Assembly (NCBI RefSeq): GCF_001444405.1
Contig: NZ_CP013187.1
Location: 3,472,001-3,536,000, forward strand
DNA: 64,000 bases
Direction: 5' to 3'
Origin: Pseudoalteromonas phenolica
GTDB taxonomy: Bacteria > Pseudomonadota > Gammaproteobacteria > Enterobacterales > Alteromonadaceae
The notes under the pieces are model-generated. The model did no database searches and was not told the origin of the DNA. It saw nothing but the letters and a program-made list of their open reading frames with translations. The translations under genes were made by a program, and so were the position numbers. Below, one piece after another: positions 21,289 to 29,674 of this stretch; within the stretch, counting starts at the first letter, position 1, and every line of letters begins with the position of its first letter.

Positions 21289-21305
21289 TGCACCAGAAAG
21301 GTGCA
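21289..21305 (+). promoter_or_regulatory. NtrC site 1 upstream of glnA (perfect dyad)
   Basis: TGCACC-AGAAA-GGTGCA is a perfect NtrC-binding palindrome. It sits about 50-65 bp upstream of the sigma-54 promoter elements, a position fit for enhancer activation by phosphorylated NtrC. Confidence 0.9.
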
Positions 21306-21355
21306 TTGCAAATCAAAATATACAAAAAACCTTTAAATTCATTTAGATAAAAAAA

Positions 21356-21370
21356 TGGCACAATACCCGC
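21356..21370 (+). promoter_or_regulatory. Sigma-54 promoter of glnA
   Basis: TGGCACAATACCCGC carries the invariant -24 GG and -12 GC at the required spacing (consensus TGGCAC-N5-TTGC; the TT is CC here). It lies 68 bp before the glnA start. Two upstream NtrC dyads support the assignment. Confidence 0.85.
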
Positions 21371-21438
21371 TTATAGCTGCGCAGTAATAACGAAAGTTAT
21401 AGCAAAATAACTAACCCAACGAGTTTTGGAGGACACAC

Positions 21439-22845
21439 ATGTCTCATACAGTTTTACAATTTATCAAGGAAAACGACGTTAAGTTTGTTGACCTACGTTT
21501 CACTGACACTAAAGGTAAAGAACAACACGTTTCTATTCCTCATCACCAAGCTGACGAAGATTTCTTTGAAGATGGTAAAATGTTTGATGGTTCTTCAATC
21601 GCTGGTTGGAAAGGCATCAACGAATCAGACATGGTGCTAATGCCAGATGCTGACTCTGCAAAGTTAGACCCATTTGCAGAAGAAACAACACTCATCGTAC
21701 GTTGTGATGTTGTTGAGCCATCAACACTTCAAGGTTACGAGCGTGACCCACGTTCTGTTGCTAAACGCGCAGAAGAGTACATGCGTTCAACTGGTATTGC
21801 AGACACTGTGCTATTCGGTCCTGAGCCAGAGTTCTTCCTATTTGACGATGTTAAGTACAAAACTGACATGTCTGGTTCTATGTACAAAATTGATGCTCAA
21901 GAAGCATGTTGGAACTCTGACAAAGATTACGAAGGTGGTAACACGGGTCACCGTCCAGGCGTTAAAGGCGGTTACTTCCCAGTAGCACCTGTTGATTCTT
22001 CACAAGATTGGCGTTCTGCAACATGTTTAGTTCTAGAAGAGCTAGGCCAAGTTGTTGAAGCACACCACCACGAAGTAGCTACAGCGGGTCAAAACGAAAT
22101 CGCGACTCGCTTCAATACAATGGTATTGAAGGCTGACGAAATTCAAGAAATGAAATACGTTATTCACAACATGGCGCACCTATATGGTAAAACGGCAACA
22201 TTCATGCCTAAGCCAATTGTAGGCGATAACGGTTCAGGCATGCACTGTCACCAATCACTTGGTAAAGATGGCCAGAACATCTTCGCTGGTGACAAGTACG
22301 GCGGTCTTTCTGAAGAAGCACTATACTACATCGGTGGTATCATCAAGCACGCTAAAGCAATCAACGCATTCGCTAACGCGTCAACTAACTCTTACAAGCG
22401 TTTAGTACCTGGCTTCGAAGCACCGGTAATGCTTGCATACTCTGCACGTAACCGCTCTGCATCAATCCGTATTCCAGTTGTTCCTTCTGAGAAAGCACGT
22501 CGTATCGAAGTACGCTTCCCAGATCCAACAGCAAACCCTTACCTAGCGTTCTCGGCAATGCTTATGGCTGGTCTTGACGGTATCAAGAACAAGATCCACC
22601 CTGGCGATGCAATGGACAAAGATTTATATGACCTACCTGCTGAAGAGGCGGCTGAAATTCCAACAGTTGCAGCTTCACTAGAAGAAGCGCTTTCAGCACT
22701 TGATGCTGACCGTGAATTCCTTATTCAAGGTGGTGTATTCACTGATGACTTAATCGATGCTTACATCAAGCTTAAGTCACAAGAAGTGGAAAAACTGAAC
22801 ATGACGACTCACCCGGTTGAGTTCGAAATGTACTACAGCGTTTAA
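21439..22845 (+). CDS. glnA: Glutamine synthetase, type I
   Basis: The 468-residue enzyme makes glutamine from glutamate, ammonia and ATP and works as a dodecamer in the cytosol. GSI signatures are DGSSIAGWKGI, FGPEPEFFLFD, the ATP site region GSGMHCHQSL, and NRSASIRIP. Tyr397 in DLYDLPAEE is the adenylylation target of GlnE. An AGGA ribosome site precedes the start. Transcription should come from the sigma-54 promoter under NtrC control, with ntrBC just downstream. The final codons recur as a decayed copy behind the stop. Confidence 0.98.
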   Translation: MSHTVLQFIKENDVKFVDLRFTDTKGKEQHVSIPHHQADEDFFEDGKMFDGSSIAGWKGINESDMVLMPDADSAKLDPFAEETTLIVRCDVVEPSTLQGYERDPRSVAKRAEEYMRSTGIADTVLFGPEPEFFLFDDVKYKTDMSGSMYKIDAQEACWNSDKDYEGGNTGHRPGVKGGYFPVAPVDSSQDWRSATCLVLEELGQVVEAHHHEVATAGQNEIATRFNTMVLKADEIQEMKYVIHNMAHLYGKTATFMPKPIVGDNGSGMHCHQSLGKDGQNIFAGDKYGGLSEEALYYIGGIIKHAKAINAFANASTNSYKRLVPGFEAPVMLAYSARNRSASIRIPVVPSEKARRIEVRFPDPTANPYLAFSAMLMAGLDGIKNKIHPGDAMDKDLYDLPAEEAAEIPTVAASLEEALSALDADREFLIQGGVFTDDLIDAYIKLKSQEVEKLNMTTHPVEFEMYYSV

Positions 22846-22875
22846 TTGCTAATTTAAGCAGTTAAATTCTAAAAG

Positions 22876-22928
22876 ACATGACGACTCATACTATAAGTGA
22901 CGAGTTCGAAATGTGCTTCAGCGTGTAA
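22876..22928 (+). repeat. Decayed duplicate of the glnA 3' end
   Basis: ACATGACGACTCA, GAGTTCGAAATGT and TTCAGCGT-TAA occur here in the same order as in the last 16 codons of glnA (22799-22845), with a small insertion and substitutions. It looks like a local tandem duplication that left a non-functional tail between glnA and its terminator. Confidence 0.75.
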
Positions 22929-22958
22929 CTGACACGCACCTAAATCATATGTGTTCTC

Positions 22959-22982
22959 AAGCCCGCGAAAGCGGGCTTTTTT
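22959..22982 (+). terminator. Rho-independent terminator of glnA
   Basis: AAGCCCGC-GAAA-GCGGGCTT is a GC-rich stem with a GNRA-type tetraloop followed by TTTT. Confidence 0.92.
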
Positions 22983-23049
22983 ATGGTAAAGCGGTTCATA
23001 AACAACTAAAGTATTAATTGCGATGTGTGATAATAATTAGGGCAATGAA

Positions 23050-23559
23050 ATGAAATGGACAATAAAAAGTTTATGTTTCCTATTAATGCTAACGGCATTA
23101 CCTAATGAGGCAAAGATCTATCGCTGGAAAGACAAAAATGGTAATTGGGTATATTCCGATACGCCAAAAAAAGGGGCACAGCAAGTCAAGTTGAACAAGC
23201 CTTTGGTTATGCCCAGTATCAACACCGAACATTTAAACGCCAATAACACTAAAAAAACAATTTCATATCAAGCCAATATCACCTCACCGAGTCACGAGCA
23301 AACTATCCGTGAAAATACGGGAACCGTGTACGTAACTGGTCAAGTCATGCCCAGTTTTCAAAGAGGCTTCACTGTTCAGCTTTTCCATAACGGTACCGCG
23401 ACTGGAGAAAGACAATCTTCAACCTCATTTGTTCTAAAAGCACTTTCTCGTGGCGAGCATAAAATACAAATGGCAGTTTTTAACCCCCAAGGTAAAAAAG
23501 TGGCGACGAGCCAAGAGAGCATATTTTTTCTACATAAAGCTCGAGTTGGCAACCGTTGA
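23050..23559 (+). CDS. DUF4124 domain-containing periplasmic protein
   Basis: The 169-residue protein has an N-terminal signal sequence (LCFLLMLTALPNEAK). The DUF4124 signature IYRWKDKNGNWVYSDTP follows at residues 22-39. The remainder has a beta-rich region (TSPSHEQTIRENTGTVYVTG) resembling an Ig-like module. Its molecular role is unknown. The position between glnA and ntrB is conserved in many gammaproteobacteria, which suggests a link to nitrogen control or just co-inheritance. It has its own start region after the glnA terminator. Confidence 0.85.
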   Translation: MKWTIKSLCFLLMLTALPNEAKIYRWKDKNGNWVYSDTPKKGAQQVKLNKPLVMPSINTEHLNANNTKKTISYQANITSPSHEQTIRENTGTVYVTGQVMPSFQRGFTVQLFHNGTATGERQSSTSFVLKALSRGEHKIQMAVFNPQGKKVATSQESIFFLHKARVGNR

Positions 23560-23589
23560 TACCAACTTTAAGTGGGCGTATGATAAAAC

Positions 23590-23604
23590 GCACCAAATTG
23601 GTGC
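23590..23604 (+). promoter_or_regulatory. NtrC site upstream of ntrB
   Basis: GCACC-AAATT-GGTGC is a perfect match to the NtrC dyad, 23 bp before the ntrB start. In enteric bacteria NtrC represses ntrBC from a site like this, so autoregulation is likely. Confidence 0.85.
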
Positions 23605-23627
23605 ATAACAATGAAAGCTGATCCACT

Positions 23628-24710
23628 ATGGCACACTCTTTAACATCTTTTGCCGATGATGTTTGGCAAAATCTATCAACCTGCATCTTAGTCATTGACG
23701 ATGCTTACACCATACAATTTGCCAATAATTCATGCAGTGAGTTATTTGGTTTAGGGTTAAAGCGATTACTAAAACAACCACTTCTAAGTATTTTTAATCA
23801 TCACAATATAGACCTCGAAAAACTTTCTCAATATGTTCTAGAAGAGGGCGTTGATTGCCAACAACATAGAGTAGACGTGGTCTTCATAGACAACCGTTCT
23901 GCCACACTGAACATTTATAGCCGTAAAATAGTACACCAAGGCCAAGCTTATATTTTACTCGAATGTCGTAAAATTGATGATGAAGTAAAATTTGATCAAG
24001 CCTCAAAACAAATGCATCAATACCATGCAGCCCGCACTCTGATTCGAGGTCTTGCTCATGAAATAAAAAATCCACTCGGCGGAATTCGTGGAGCGGCGCA
24101 ATTATTGCAGTATGAGACTTGCCAGCAAGAGCGTGAGCAATGTGCACAGCTTATAATCGAACAAGCTGATAGATTAACTGAATTGGTAGATAAGCTATTA
24201 GGACCTAATCAACTCCCTAATAAAACATCGTGTAATATCCACCAACTTTTAGAATCAGTAGTTAAACTATGTAGCTTTGAAAATGGTCATCACATTGGTT
24301 TAAAGAAAGATTATGATCCAAGTATTCCTGATGTGGTCATTGACCAATCGAAGATACAACAGGTCATTTTAAATATTGTTCGCAATGCACAGCAAGCGCT
24401 TAAACAAGGTGGAGAGATAACCTTAAAAACCCGGTTTAGACACCGTGTTCGTCAAGGGGATCATGTCGTAAAAAAAGCACTGCTTATCCAAATTAGCGAC
24501 AATGGCCCGGGTATAGACGAGCAACTTAAAGACACCCTATTCTACCCAATGGTCACGAATAAGGAAGGTGGTTCAGGTCTGGGGCTCTCCATAGCACAAA
24601 CACTGATTGAACAACATGGTGGCAGTATTGAATGTGATAGTTGGCCGGGTCATACCGAGTTCAATATATATTTGCCATTTACATCACAACCATCGGGGAA
24701 TAACGAATGA
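23628..24710 (+). CDS. glnL: Nitrogen regulation sensor histidine kinase NtrB
   Basis: The 360-residue soluble kinase phosphorylates or dephosphorylates NtrC according to PII status. An N-terminal PAS domain (about 10-120) is followed by the dimerisation/phospho-acceptor helix with His144 in GLAHEIKNPLGG. The HATPase domain has N box NIVRNAQQAL, G1 ISDNGPGID and G2 GGSGLGLSIAQ. No transmembrane segment is present, as expected. Its stop overlaps the ntrC start by 4 bp, so the pair is translationally coupled. An NtrC dyad lies directly upstream. Confidence 0.96.
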   Translation: MAHSLTSFADDVWQNLSTCILVIDDAYTIQFANNSCSELFGLGLKRLLKQPLLSIFNHHNIDLEKLSQYVLEEGVDCQQHRVDVVFIDNRSATLNIYSRKIVHQGQAYILLECRKIDDEVKFDQASKQMHQYHAARTLIRGLAHEIKNPLGGIRGAAQLLQYETCQQEREQCAQLIIEQADRLTELVDKLLGPNQLPNKTSCNIHQLLESVVKLCSFENGHHIGLKKDYDPSIPDVVIDQSKIQQVILNIVRNAQQALKQGGEITLKTRFRHRVRQGDHVVKKALLIQISDNGPGIDEQLKDTLFYPMVTNKEGGSGLGLSIAQTLIEQHGGSIECDSWPGHTEFNIYLPFTSQPSGNNE

Positions 24711-26107
24711 AATCAGTCTGGTTAGTTGACGATGATGCATCAATTCGATTCGTTTTAGACAAAGCCTTATCTCGAGCAGGTTTTGCAGCAGAGAGCTTTA
24801 CTAATGGCCAAGATGTATTGACTGCGCTGGAATATAGTCAGCCGGCAGTACTCGTGTCAGATGTTCGTATGCCAGGTATCGATGGTATGGCCCTACTTGA
24901 GCAAATTCATAGCCAACACCCGAACCTGCCTGTGATCATTATGACTGCACATTCAGACTTAGATTCGGCAGTGAATGCGTTTCAAAAAGGTGCATTTGAG
25001 TATCTTGCCAAGCCCTTCGATTTGAATGAAGCGACTAAATTGGTTGAGCGTGCTTATGAAACTCAGCAACAAAACCGCAAAACAAAAGCGCAACCCAACA
25101 CACCTCAAAACAGCCCTGATATTATTGGTGAAGCACCAGCAATGCAGGAAGTGTTTCGTGCAATTGGTAAGCTTTCAGCATCAAGCATGAGTGTATTGAT
25201 CAATGGGGAATCAGGCACAGGTAAAGAGCTCGTCGCTGGCGCATTACACAACCATAGCCCCCGTAAAGACAACACATTCATTGCATTAAACATGGCCGCT
25301 ATCCCAAAAGATCTCGTCGAATCAGAATTGTTTGGCCATGAAAAAGGGGCATTCACCGGCGCTGATAGCATACGCCGCGGTCGCTTTGAGCAAGCCGATG
25401 GAGGCACCCTATTCCTAGATGAAATCGGTGATATGCCACTCGATGTACAAACCCGCTTGCTACGTGTACTGGCTGATGGTGAGTTTTACCGAGTCGGTGG
25501 ACATCAAAGCATTAAAGTTGATGTGCGAATTATCGCGGCGACACACCAAGATCTTGAAACCTTAGTACAAAAAGGTAAATTCCGTGAAGATTTATTCCAC
25601 CGCCTAAATGTAGTGCGTTTAAAGATACCCGCCCTGCGAGAACGTCCTGAAGATATCGAACGTTTAGCCGTACACTTTTTAGCAAAAAGCGCGAAAGAAT
25701 TGCAAGTCGAAAGTAAAACACTTTCCGCTGAAGCGATTAAAACCATGCAGTTGTATCATTGGCCGGGAAATGTGCGTCAATTAGAAAATACCTGCCGCTG
25801 GTTAACTGTCATGGCACCTGGCGAACTAGTTGGTGATATCGACTTACCCGACGAGTTACAGCACACGCAAGTACAACCCGAAGCGCAAGGCGATTGGCTC
25901 GATGCCTTTCAAGTTTGGCTAAACCAAGAGCTTAAAAATGGCAAAGAGAATATTTGGCCAGCAGTACAAGCGCAACTTGAAACCCGCCTGATCAAAACCG
26001 CTTTAAATGCCTGCCACGGTCATAAACAAGATGCTGCACTTCGTATAGGTTGGGGCCGCAATACATTGACCCGAAAACTAAAAGAGCGCAATATTCAGGA
26101 TAGTTAA
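24707..26107 (+). CDS. glnG: Nitrogen regulation response regulator NtrC
   Basis: The 466-residue sigma-54 activator switches on glnA and other nitrogen genes. A receiver domain (Asp52 in VSDVRMPGIDG) is followed by an AAA+ ATPase with Walker A GESGTGKELVAG, the sigma-54 contact loop GAFTGA, and Walker B GGTLFLDEIGDM. The C-terminal Fis-type helix-turn-helix is AALRIGWGRNTLTRKLKE. Length and order match E. coli NtrC. The dyads at 21256, 21289 and 23590 are its predicted targets. Confidence 0.97.
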   Translation: MKSVWLVDDDASIRFVLDKALSRAGFAAESFTNGQDVLTALEYSQPAVLVSDVRMPGIDGMALLEQIHSQHPNLPVIIMTAHSDLDSAVNAFQKGAFEYLAKPFDLNEATKLVERAYETQQQNRKTKAQPNTPQNSPDIIGEAPAMQEVFRAIGKLSASSMSVLINGESGTGKELVAGALHNHSPRKDNTFIALNMAAIPKDLVESELFGHEKGAFTGADSIRRGRFEQADGGTLFLDEIGDMPLDVQTRLLRVLADGEFYRVGGHQSIKVDVRIIAATHQDLETLVQKGKFREDLFHRLNVVRLKIPALRERPEDIERLAVHFLAKSAKELQVESKTLSAEAIKTMQLYHWPGNVRQLENTCRWLTVMAPGELVGDIDLPDELQHTQVQPEAQGDWLDAFQVWLNQELKNGKENIWPAVQAQLETRLIKTALNACHGHKQDAALRIGWGRNTLTRKLKERNIQDS

Positions 26108-26127
26108 AACTATTCTGAATATTATCT

Positions 26128-26586
26128 ATGAAGTTACTAGAACATGTACCGCTGATTAAACAGCTAGAAATAATCAATCGCCTGCCTTTTTTTAGTGACT
26201 TCACCTTAGCTGAAAGACAAGTATTACTTGAATCCTTCAGTCATTTATATCTCGTTCAAAAAGACAAACATGCGTTCAGACGTTTCGAAAAAGATAACCG
26301 TTTGTTTATTATTCTAAGTGGTGAGCTCGCTATATTTAAAAAAGAAGAACTCAGTCAGCTCGGCAAGGTCGGTCCGGGTGAATTTATTGGCGAAGGCGCA
26401 TTTATTTGTAAACGTGAACACAGTACCAATGCCAAAGCGCTAAGTGACAGTATTTTACTGACTATAACACCAGAAGCATTAACTCGCTTACCAAGTGTGA
26501 TCAGAGAAAAAATTAAAGATAAAATAATTGAAGGAATGGGTCAGCGAATTGCAAAGCTAAATAGTTATATTGAGGAAAGTATGTAG
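26128..26586 (+). CDS. Single-domain cyclic-nucleotide-binding-like protein
   Basis: A 152-residue protein made of one cNMP-binding beta-roll, seen in LFIILSGELAIFKKEE and VGPGEFIGEGAFICKREHSTNAKA. No helix-turn-helix follows, so it is not a CRP-type regulator. The phosphate-binding cassette GEGAFICKREHSTNA is only partly canonical: the arginine that contacts cyclic phosphate in CRP-like proteins is not obvious, so ligand binding is uncertain. It follows ntrC by 20 bp and probably shares its transcript. The function is unknown. Confidence 0.75.
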   Translation: MKLLEHVPLIKQLEIINRLPFFSDFTLAERQVLLESFSHLYLVQKDKHAFRRFEKDNRLFIILSGELAIFKKEELSQLGKVGPGEFIGEGAFICKREHSTNAKALSDSILLTITPEALTRLPSVIREKIKDKIIEGMGQRIAKLNSYIEESM

Positions 26587-26611
26587 GCGTATAACGCCTA
26601 CATAGAACAAG

Positions 26612-27850
26612 TTAGTTTGCTAACAGCGCTTCAAACACACTGAATAATTTTTCTAGCTCTTCAATGGTGTTGTAGTGCATACAACCAATACGAACAACAC
26701 CCCCTTTATCCATTACACCAAGCTGCTCACATAAGCCTTGCGCATAGAAGTTACCATCCCACACGCACATATGTTGCTTACCTAAGAACGCAGACACTTC
26801 ACGCGGTGCTAAGCCTTCAAATGTTAAAGCAAAAGTTGGTGTACGCTCAGCAAGACGAGATTCATCTTCGATACCGTATAAACGGATCTGAGGAAAATCA
26901 GCAAGACGCTTTAAGAAGTACGCACTTAATGCCATTTCATGTTCTTTAGTATGAGCAAACGCCTGTGCTAAACGCTCACGACGTGGCGTGCTTTCTGGTA
27001 GGTCACTTAGACTAGCTATGTAGTCAATCGCGGCAATCAAACCCGCCAAACCTTCAAAGCTCTGAGTACCAGTTTCCCAACGACCTGGGATCACGTCTTT
27101 TGCTGGTTCTACTTTGTATGGCGTAAAACTTTCTAAATGTTCACGCTTACCATAAACAATCCCTACGTGTGGGCCAAAGAACTTGTAAGCCGAGCAAGCT
27201 AAGAAATCACAATTAAGAGCTTGTACATCGATAAGCTCATGAGGCGCGTAGTGAACCGCATCTACATACACCAATGCACCAACTTGGTGCGCAAGTTCAA
27301 CGATCTGTTTAATATCGTTAATAGAACCCGTGGTGTTCGACGCATAAGTCACTGCAACTAGCTTAGTCTTGTCATTTAACAATGACTTGTAGTGTGCTAA
27401 ATCTAGAGTGCAATCCGCTTCATTGATTTTTACAGCATGTACAAGTGCGCCTTTATCTTCAGCAGCCTGACGCCAAGAAGACACATTTGAGAAGTGATCG
27501 GCATTGGTCACAATCACCTCATCACCCGCTTGCCAGTCACGTGATATCGCACGGCTAAAGCTAAATGTTAGACTCGTCATGTTCGCGCCAAACACGATTT
27601 GCTCTTTGCTAGGCGCATTTAATAAATCAGCAACTGCTTGACGCGCATTGTCCATTAAACTGACAGTTTTATCGCTTGAGAAGAATGCACCACCTAAATT
27701 TGAGTTGTAGTAACCCAAATAAGCCGACATCGCACTCAACACTGACTGAGGTACTTGCGAGCCACCCGGACCATCAAGGAAAATAGGAGATTGACCACTC
27801 ACCTGCTGCATAAGTGCAGGGAACTGACGACGCAATTTTTGTAGTTCCAT
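26612..27850 (-). CDS. Aminotransferase class V / cysteine desulfurase-like PLP enzyme
   Basis: The 412-residue fold-type I PLP enzyme is close to the cysteine-desulfurase-like group (TIGR01976-type). The N-terminus has FLDGPGGSQVP. PLP contacts are Asp197 and His200 in YVDAVHYAPH, and the Schiff-base lysine is Lys223 in SAYKFFGPHVG. The SufS/IscS catalytic cysteine loop is not apparent, so sulfur mobilisation is doubtful and an amino-acid lyase or transaminase role is possible. It lies 9 bp downstream of a 2OG-Fe dioxygenase gene in an apparent two-gene operon, suggesting that the two act on the same amino acid. Confidence 0.82.
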   Translation of the reverse strand: MELQKLRRQFPALMQQVSGQSPIFLDGPGGSQVPQSVLSAMSAYLGYYNSNLGGAFFSSDKTVSLMDNARQAVADLLNAPSKEQIVFGANMTSLTFSFSRAISRDWQAGDEVIVTNADHFSNVSSWRQAAEDKGALVHAVKINEADCTLDLAHYKSLLNDKTKLVAVTYASNTTGSINDIKQIVELAHQVGALVYVDAVHYAPHELIDVQALNCDFLACSAYKFFGPHVGIVYGKREHLESFTPYKVEPAKDVIPGRWETGTQSFEGLAGLIAAIDYIASLSDLPESTPRRERLAQAFAHTKEHEMALSAYFLKRLADFPQIRLYGIEDESRLAERTPTFALTFEGLAPREVSAFLGKQHMCVWDGNFYAQGLCEQLGVMDKGGVVRIGCMHYNTIEELEKLFSVFEALLAN

Positions 27851-27859
27851 CCTAGCCTC

Positions 27860-28492
27860 TTACGCTGTAAACACGAAGCAATCTAAATAACCAACTTCAT
27901 CGGCATTTAGTTTATTCATCGGTGTGGCGTTGTGCCAAACTTCACGGTCATTCACAAGTGCAAACAAACCGTCTTTGATTTCCATCTTGAAGCAAGGCTC
28001 AGCTTCTTTGTGCTCGTATACCAGCAGCTCACCGCCTGCGATATTTTCATGAGAGACGCCACATACACATACATGATCAAAACCATCTTGGTGAACACCT
28101 TCTGGTGCCGGTGGTGTGTCGCTTTCAATCGCTAACATTCTGAACTGATGAACTTCGATGTCACGGCTCTCTTCAATGCCTGTCATCGCTCTGAATTCAG
28201 TCAGTAAATGTTTAAATGCATCGCTGTTAATTAAATCGGTTTCTAAATTCTCATAAACGCGCTCAATATTACCCTGAAAGTTGTTAATTGAGTCGTCTTG
28301 AACAAACGCTTTAGTTGGCTGAAGGCTTACTTCATTATCAACAAACTTCAATACCGAATAACGACGTTTACGGAAAGCACCGTCTGCATATGGGTTATCA
28401 GGTAGATGATCAAAGAATGGTTTTACACCTTCAATATGAGGCTGTTGAATAAAACGTAATTGAAGCAAATTCTGGTTGTTTACTGCTGTCAT
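27860..28492 (-). CDS. 2-oxoglutarate/Fe(II) dioxygenase family protein (2OG-Fe_2 type)
   Basis: A 210-residue protein with a double-stranded beta-helix core. The iron triad is predicted as His134 and Asp136 in VHQDGFDH and His187 in REVWHNATP. RRRYSVLKF and GGELLVYEHKE are typical of the family that includes bacterial free amino-acid hydroxylases such as L-isoleucine dioxygenase. The likely reaction is hydroxylation of a small amino-acid substrate, which is not determined here. It is the first gene of the pair with the PLP enzyme. A 27-copy heptamer array lies about 200 bp upstream, and a dyad at 28576 lies in its promoter region. Confidence 0.82.
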   Translation of the reverse strand: MTAVNNQNLLQLRFIQQPHIEGVKPFFDHLPDNPYADGAFRKRRYSVLKFVDNEVSLQPTKAFVQDDSINNFQGNIERVYENLETDLINSDAFKHLLTEFRAMTGIEESRDIEVHQFRMLAIESDTPPAPEGVHQDGFDHVCVCGVSHENIAGGELLVYEHKEAEPCFKMEIKDGLFALVNDREVWHNATPMNKLNADEVGYLDCFVFTA

Positions 28493-28693
28493 GTTGCTCT
28501 CGTTTATGATTATAGAATTGGCGCAGATCTTAATCTATTTCGAGCAGTTAATTGATTTAAATTACACACACAAACATCAATAATTACATTGATAATGCAT
28601 TTTAGGAATTTATAAGGCTAAATTTTCTAATTTTAAAAAGGCTGAAAATTTTGCAATTAAACTGGTCGGTCCAGAATAAAAATAGCTCAGTTA
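28493..28693. other. AT-rich leader of the dioxygenase operon
   Basis: 201 bp without an ORF. It holds the dioxygenase promoter (minus strand) and the ATCAAT-N6-ATTGAT dyad. The heptamer array directly abuts its distal end. Confidence 0.45.
28576..28593. promoter_or_regulatory. Inverted repeat in the dioxygenase promoter region
   Basis: ATCAAT-AATTAC-ATTGAT is a perfect 6-6-6 dyad, 84 bp upstream of the dioxygenase start in an AT-rich stretch. It is a candidate operator; the regulator is unknown. Confidence 0.4.
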
Positions 28694-28881
28694 AAGCGAT
28701 AAGCGATAAGCGATAAGCGATAAGCGATAAGCGATAAGCGATAAGCGATAAGCGATAAGCGATAAGCGATAAGCGATAAGCGATAAGCGATAAGCGATAA
28801 GCGATAAGCGATAAGCGATAAGCGATAAGCGATAAGCGATAAGCGATAAGCGATAAGCGATAAGCGATAAGCGATAAGCGA
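28694..28881. repeat. Heptanucleotide tandem repeat, about 27 perfect copies of AAGCGAT
   Basis: 188 bp with exact 7-bp periodicity (AAGCGAT on plus, ATCGCTT/TTATCGC on minus) and no visible interruption. It starts 202 bp upstream of the dioxygenase gene and ends 142 bp before the tRNA-fMet fragment. It is non-coding: the period is not a multiple of three and no gene spans it. Perfect repeats of this kind usually vary in copy number by slipped-strand mispairing. Confidence 0.95.
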
Positions 28882-28932
28882 AATTAATAATTAATCACCT
28901 TATAAGGCAATTAAGAATTAATATAGAAGATC

Positions 28933-29057
28933 CCGACAAAACAGACGAAAGTTAAAAATTATATTTGAGTTAAAAACTAATCTAATAAGGGGGTTGGTAA
29001 AAATATTTTTAAGGTAAGGAAATTGGTTGCGGGAGCCGGATTTGAACCGACGACCTT
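28933..29057 (-). repeat. Copy 1 of a ~125-bp tandem duplication containing a tRNA-fMet 3' end
   Basis: This stretch aligns with 29078-29203 at about 145-bp offset with few substitutions. Shared words include CAGACGAAAGTTAAAAATTA and GAGTTAAAAACTAATCTAAT. The duplicated unit covers the 3' 34 nt of tRNA-fMet plus about 90 bp of its downstream sequence. The spacer is GTGAATAATAAGAGAGAGT. Confidence 0.9.
29024..29057 (-). pseudogene. tRNA-fMet 3' fragment (T arm, acceptor strand and CCA)
   Basis: 34 nt identical to the 3' part of the three complete genes next to it (AAGGTCGTCGGTTCAAATCC through CCGCAACCA). The 5' half, including the anticodon arm, is absent, so it cannot make a tRNA by itself. 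Confidence 0.9.
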
Positions 29058-29077
29058 TGTGAATAATAAGAGAGAGT

Positions 29078-29246
<169 letters not shown>

Positions 29247-29303
29247 TCAGATGGTTTGCATAAGCAAACGAGCCCTAGAATTTTGAATTCACTCTAGAAG
29301 AAT

Positions 29304-29380
<77 letters not shown>

Positions 29381-29438
29381 TCCGAATGGTTTGCATAAGC
29401 AAACAAGCCTTAGAGGTTTTAATTCTCTCTAAAAGAAT

Positions 29439-29515
<77 letters not shown>

Positions 29516-29583
29516 CCTGTAACATTAAAATAAATTGAATTATTTTAATGAGTTTTGAAAGGTCTCCCTTTCAAGAGGTCGCT

Positions 29584-29611
29584 ATAATAATGGATTAAAT
29601 TTTTATTGCAA
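29584..29611 (-). promoter_or_regulatory. Promoter of the tRNA-fMet array
   Basis: The minus strand has TTGCAA, a 16-bp spacer and TATTAT followed by the GC discriminator AGCGACC, as in stable-RNA promoters. No other promoter is seen before the array. Confidence 0.7.
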
Positions 29612-29674
29612 GGCATAAAACACGAAATCGCGTTCAAATGGATAAAAATAAAACAAAAGTCTAGCAAAGTACCG

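Noticed and set aside
28694..28881. CRISPR array
   Set aside because: The 7-bp units abut with no spacers, and no cas genes are near.
29024..29057. Attachment site of an integrated element at tRNA-fMet
   Set aside because: The sequence downstream of the tRNA end is duplicated as well, only about 145 bp separates the copies, and no integrase gene is present. Tandem duplication is simpler.
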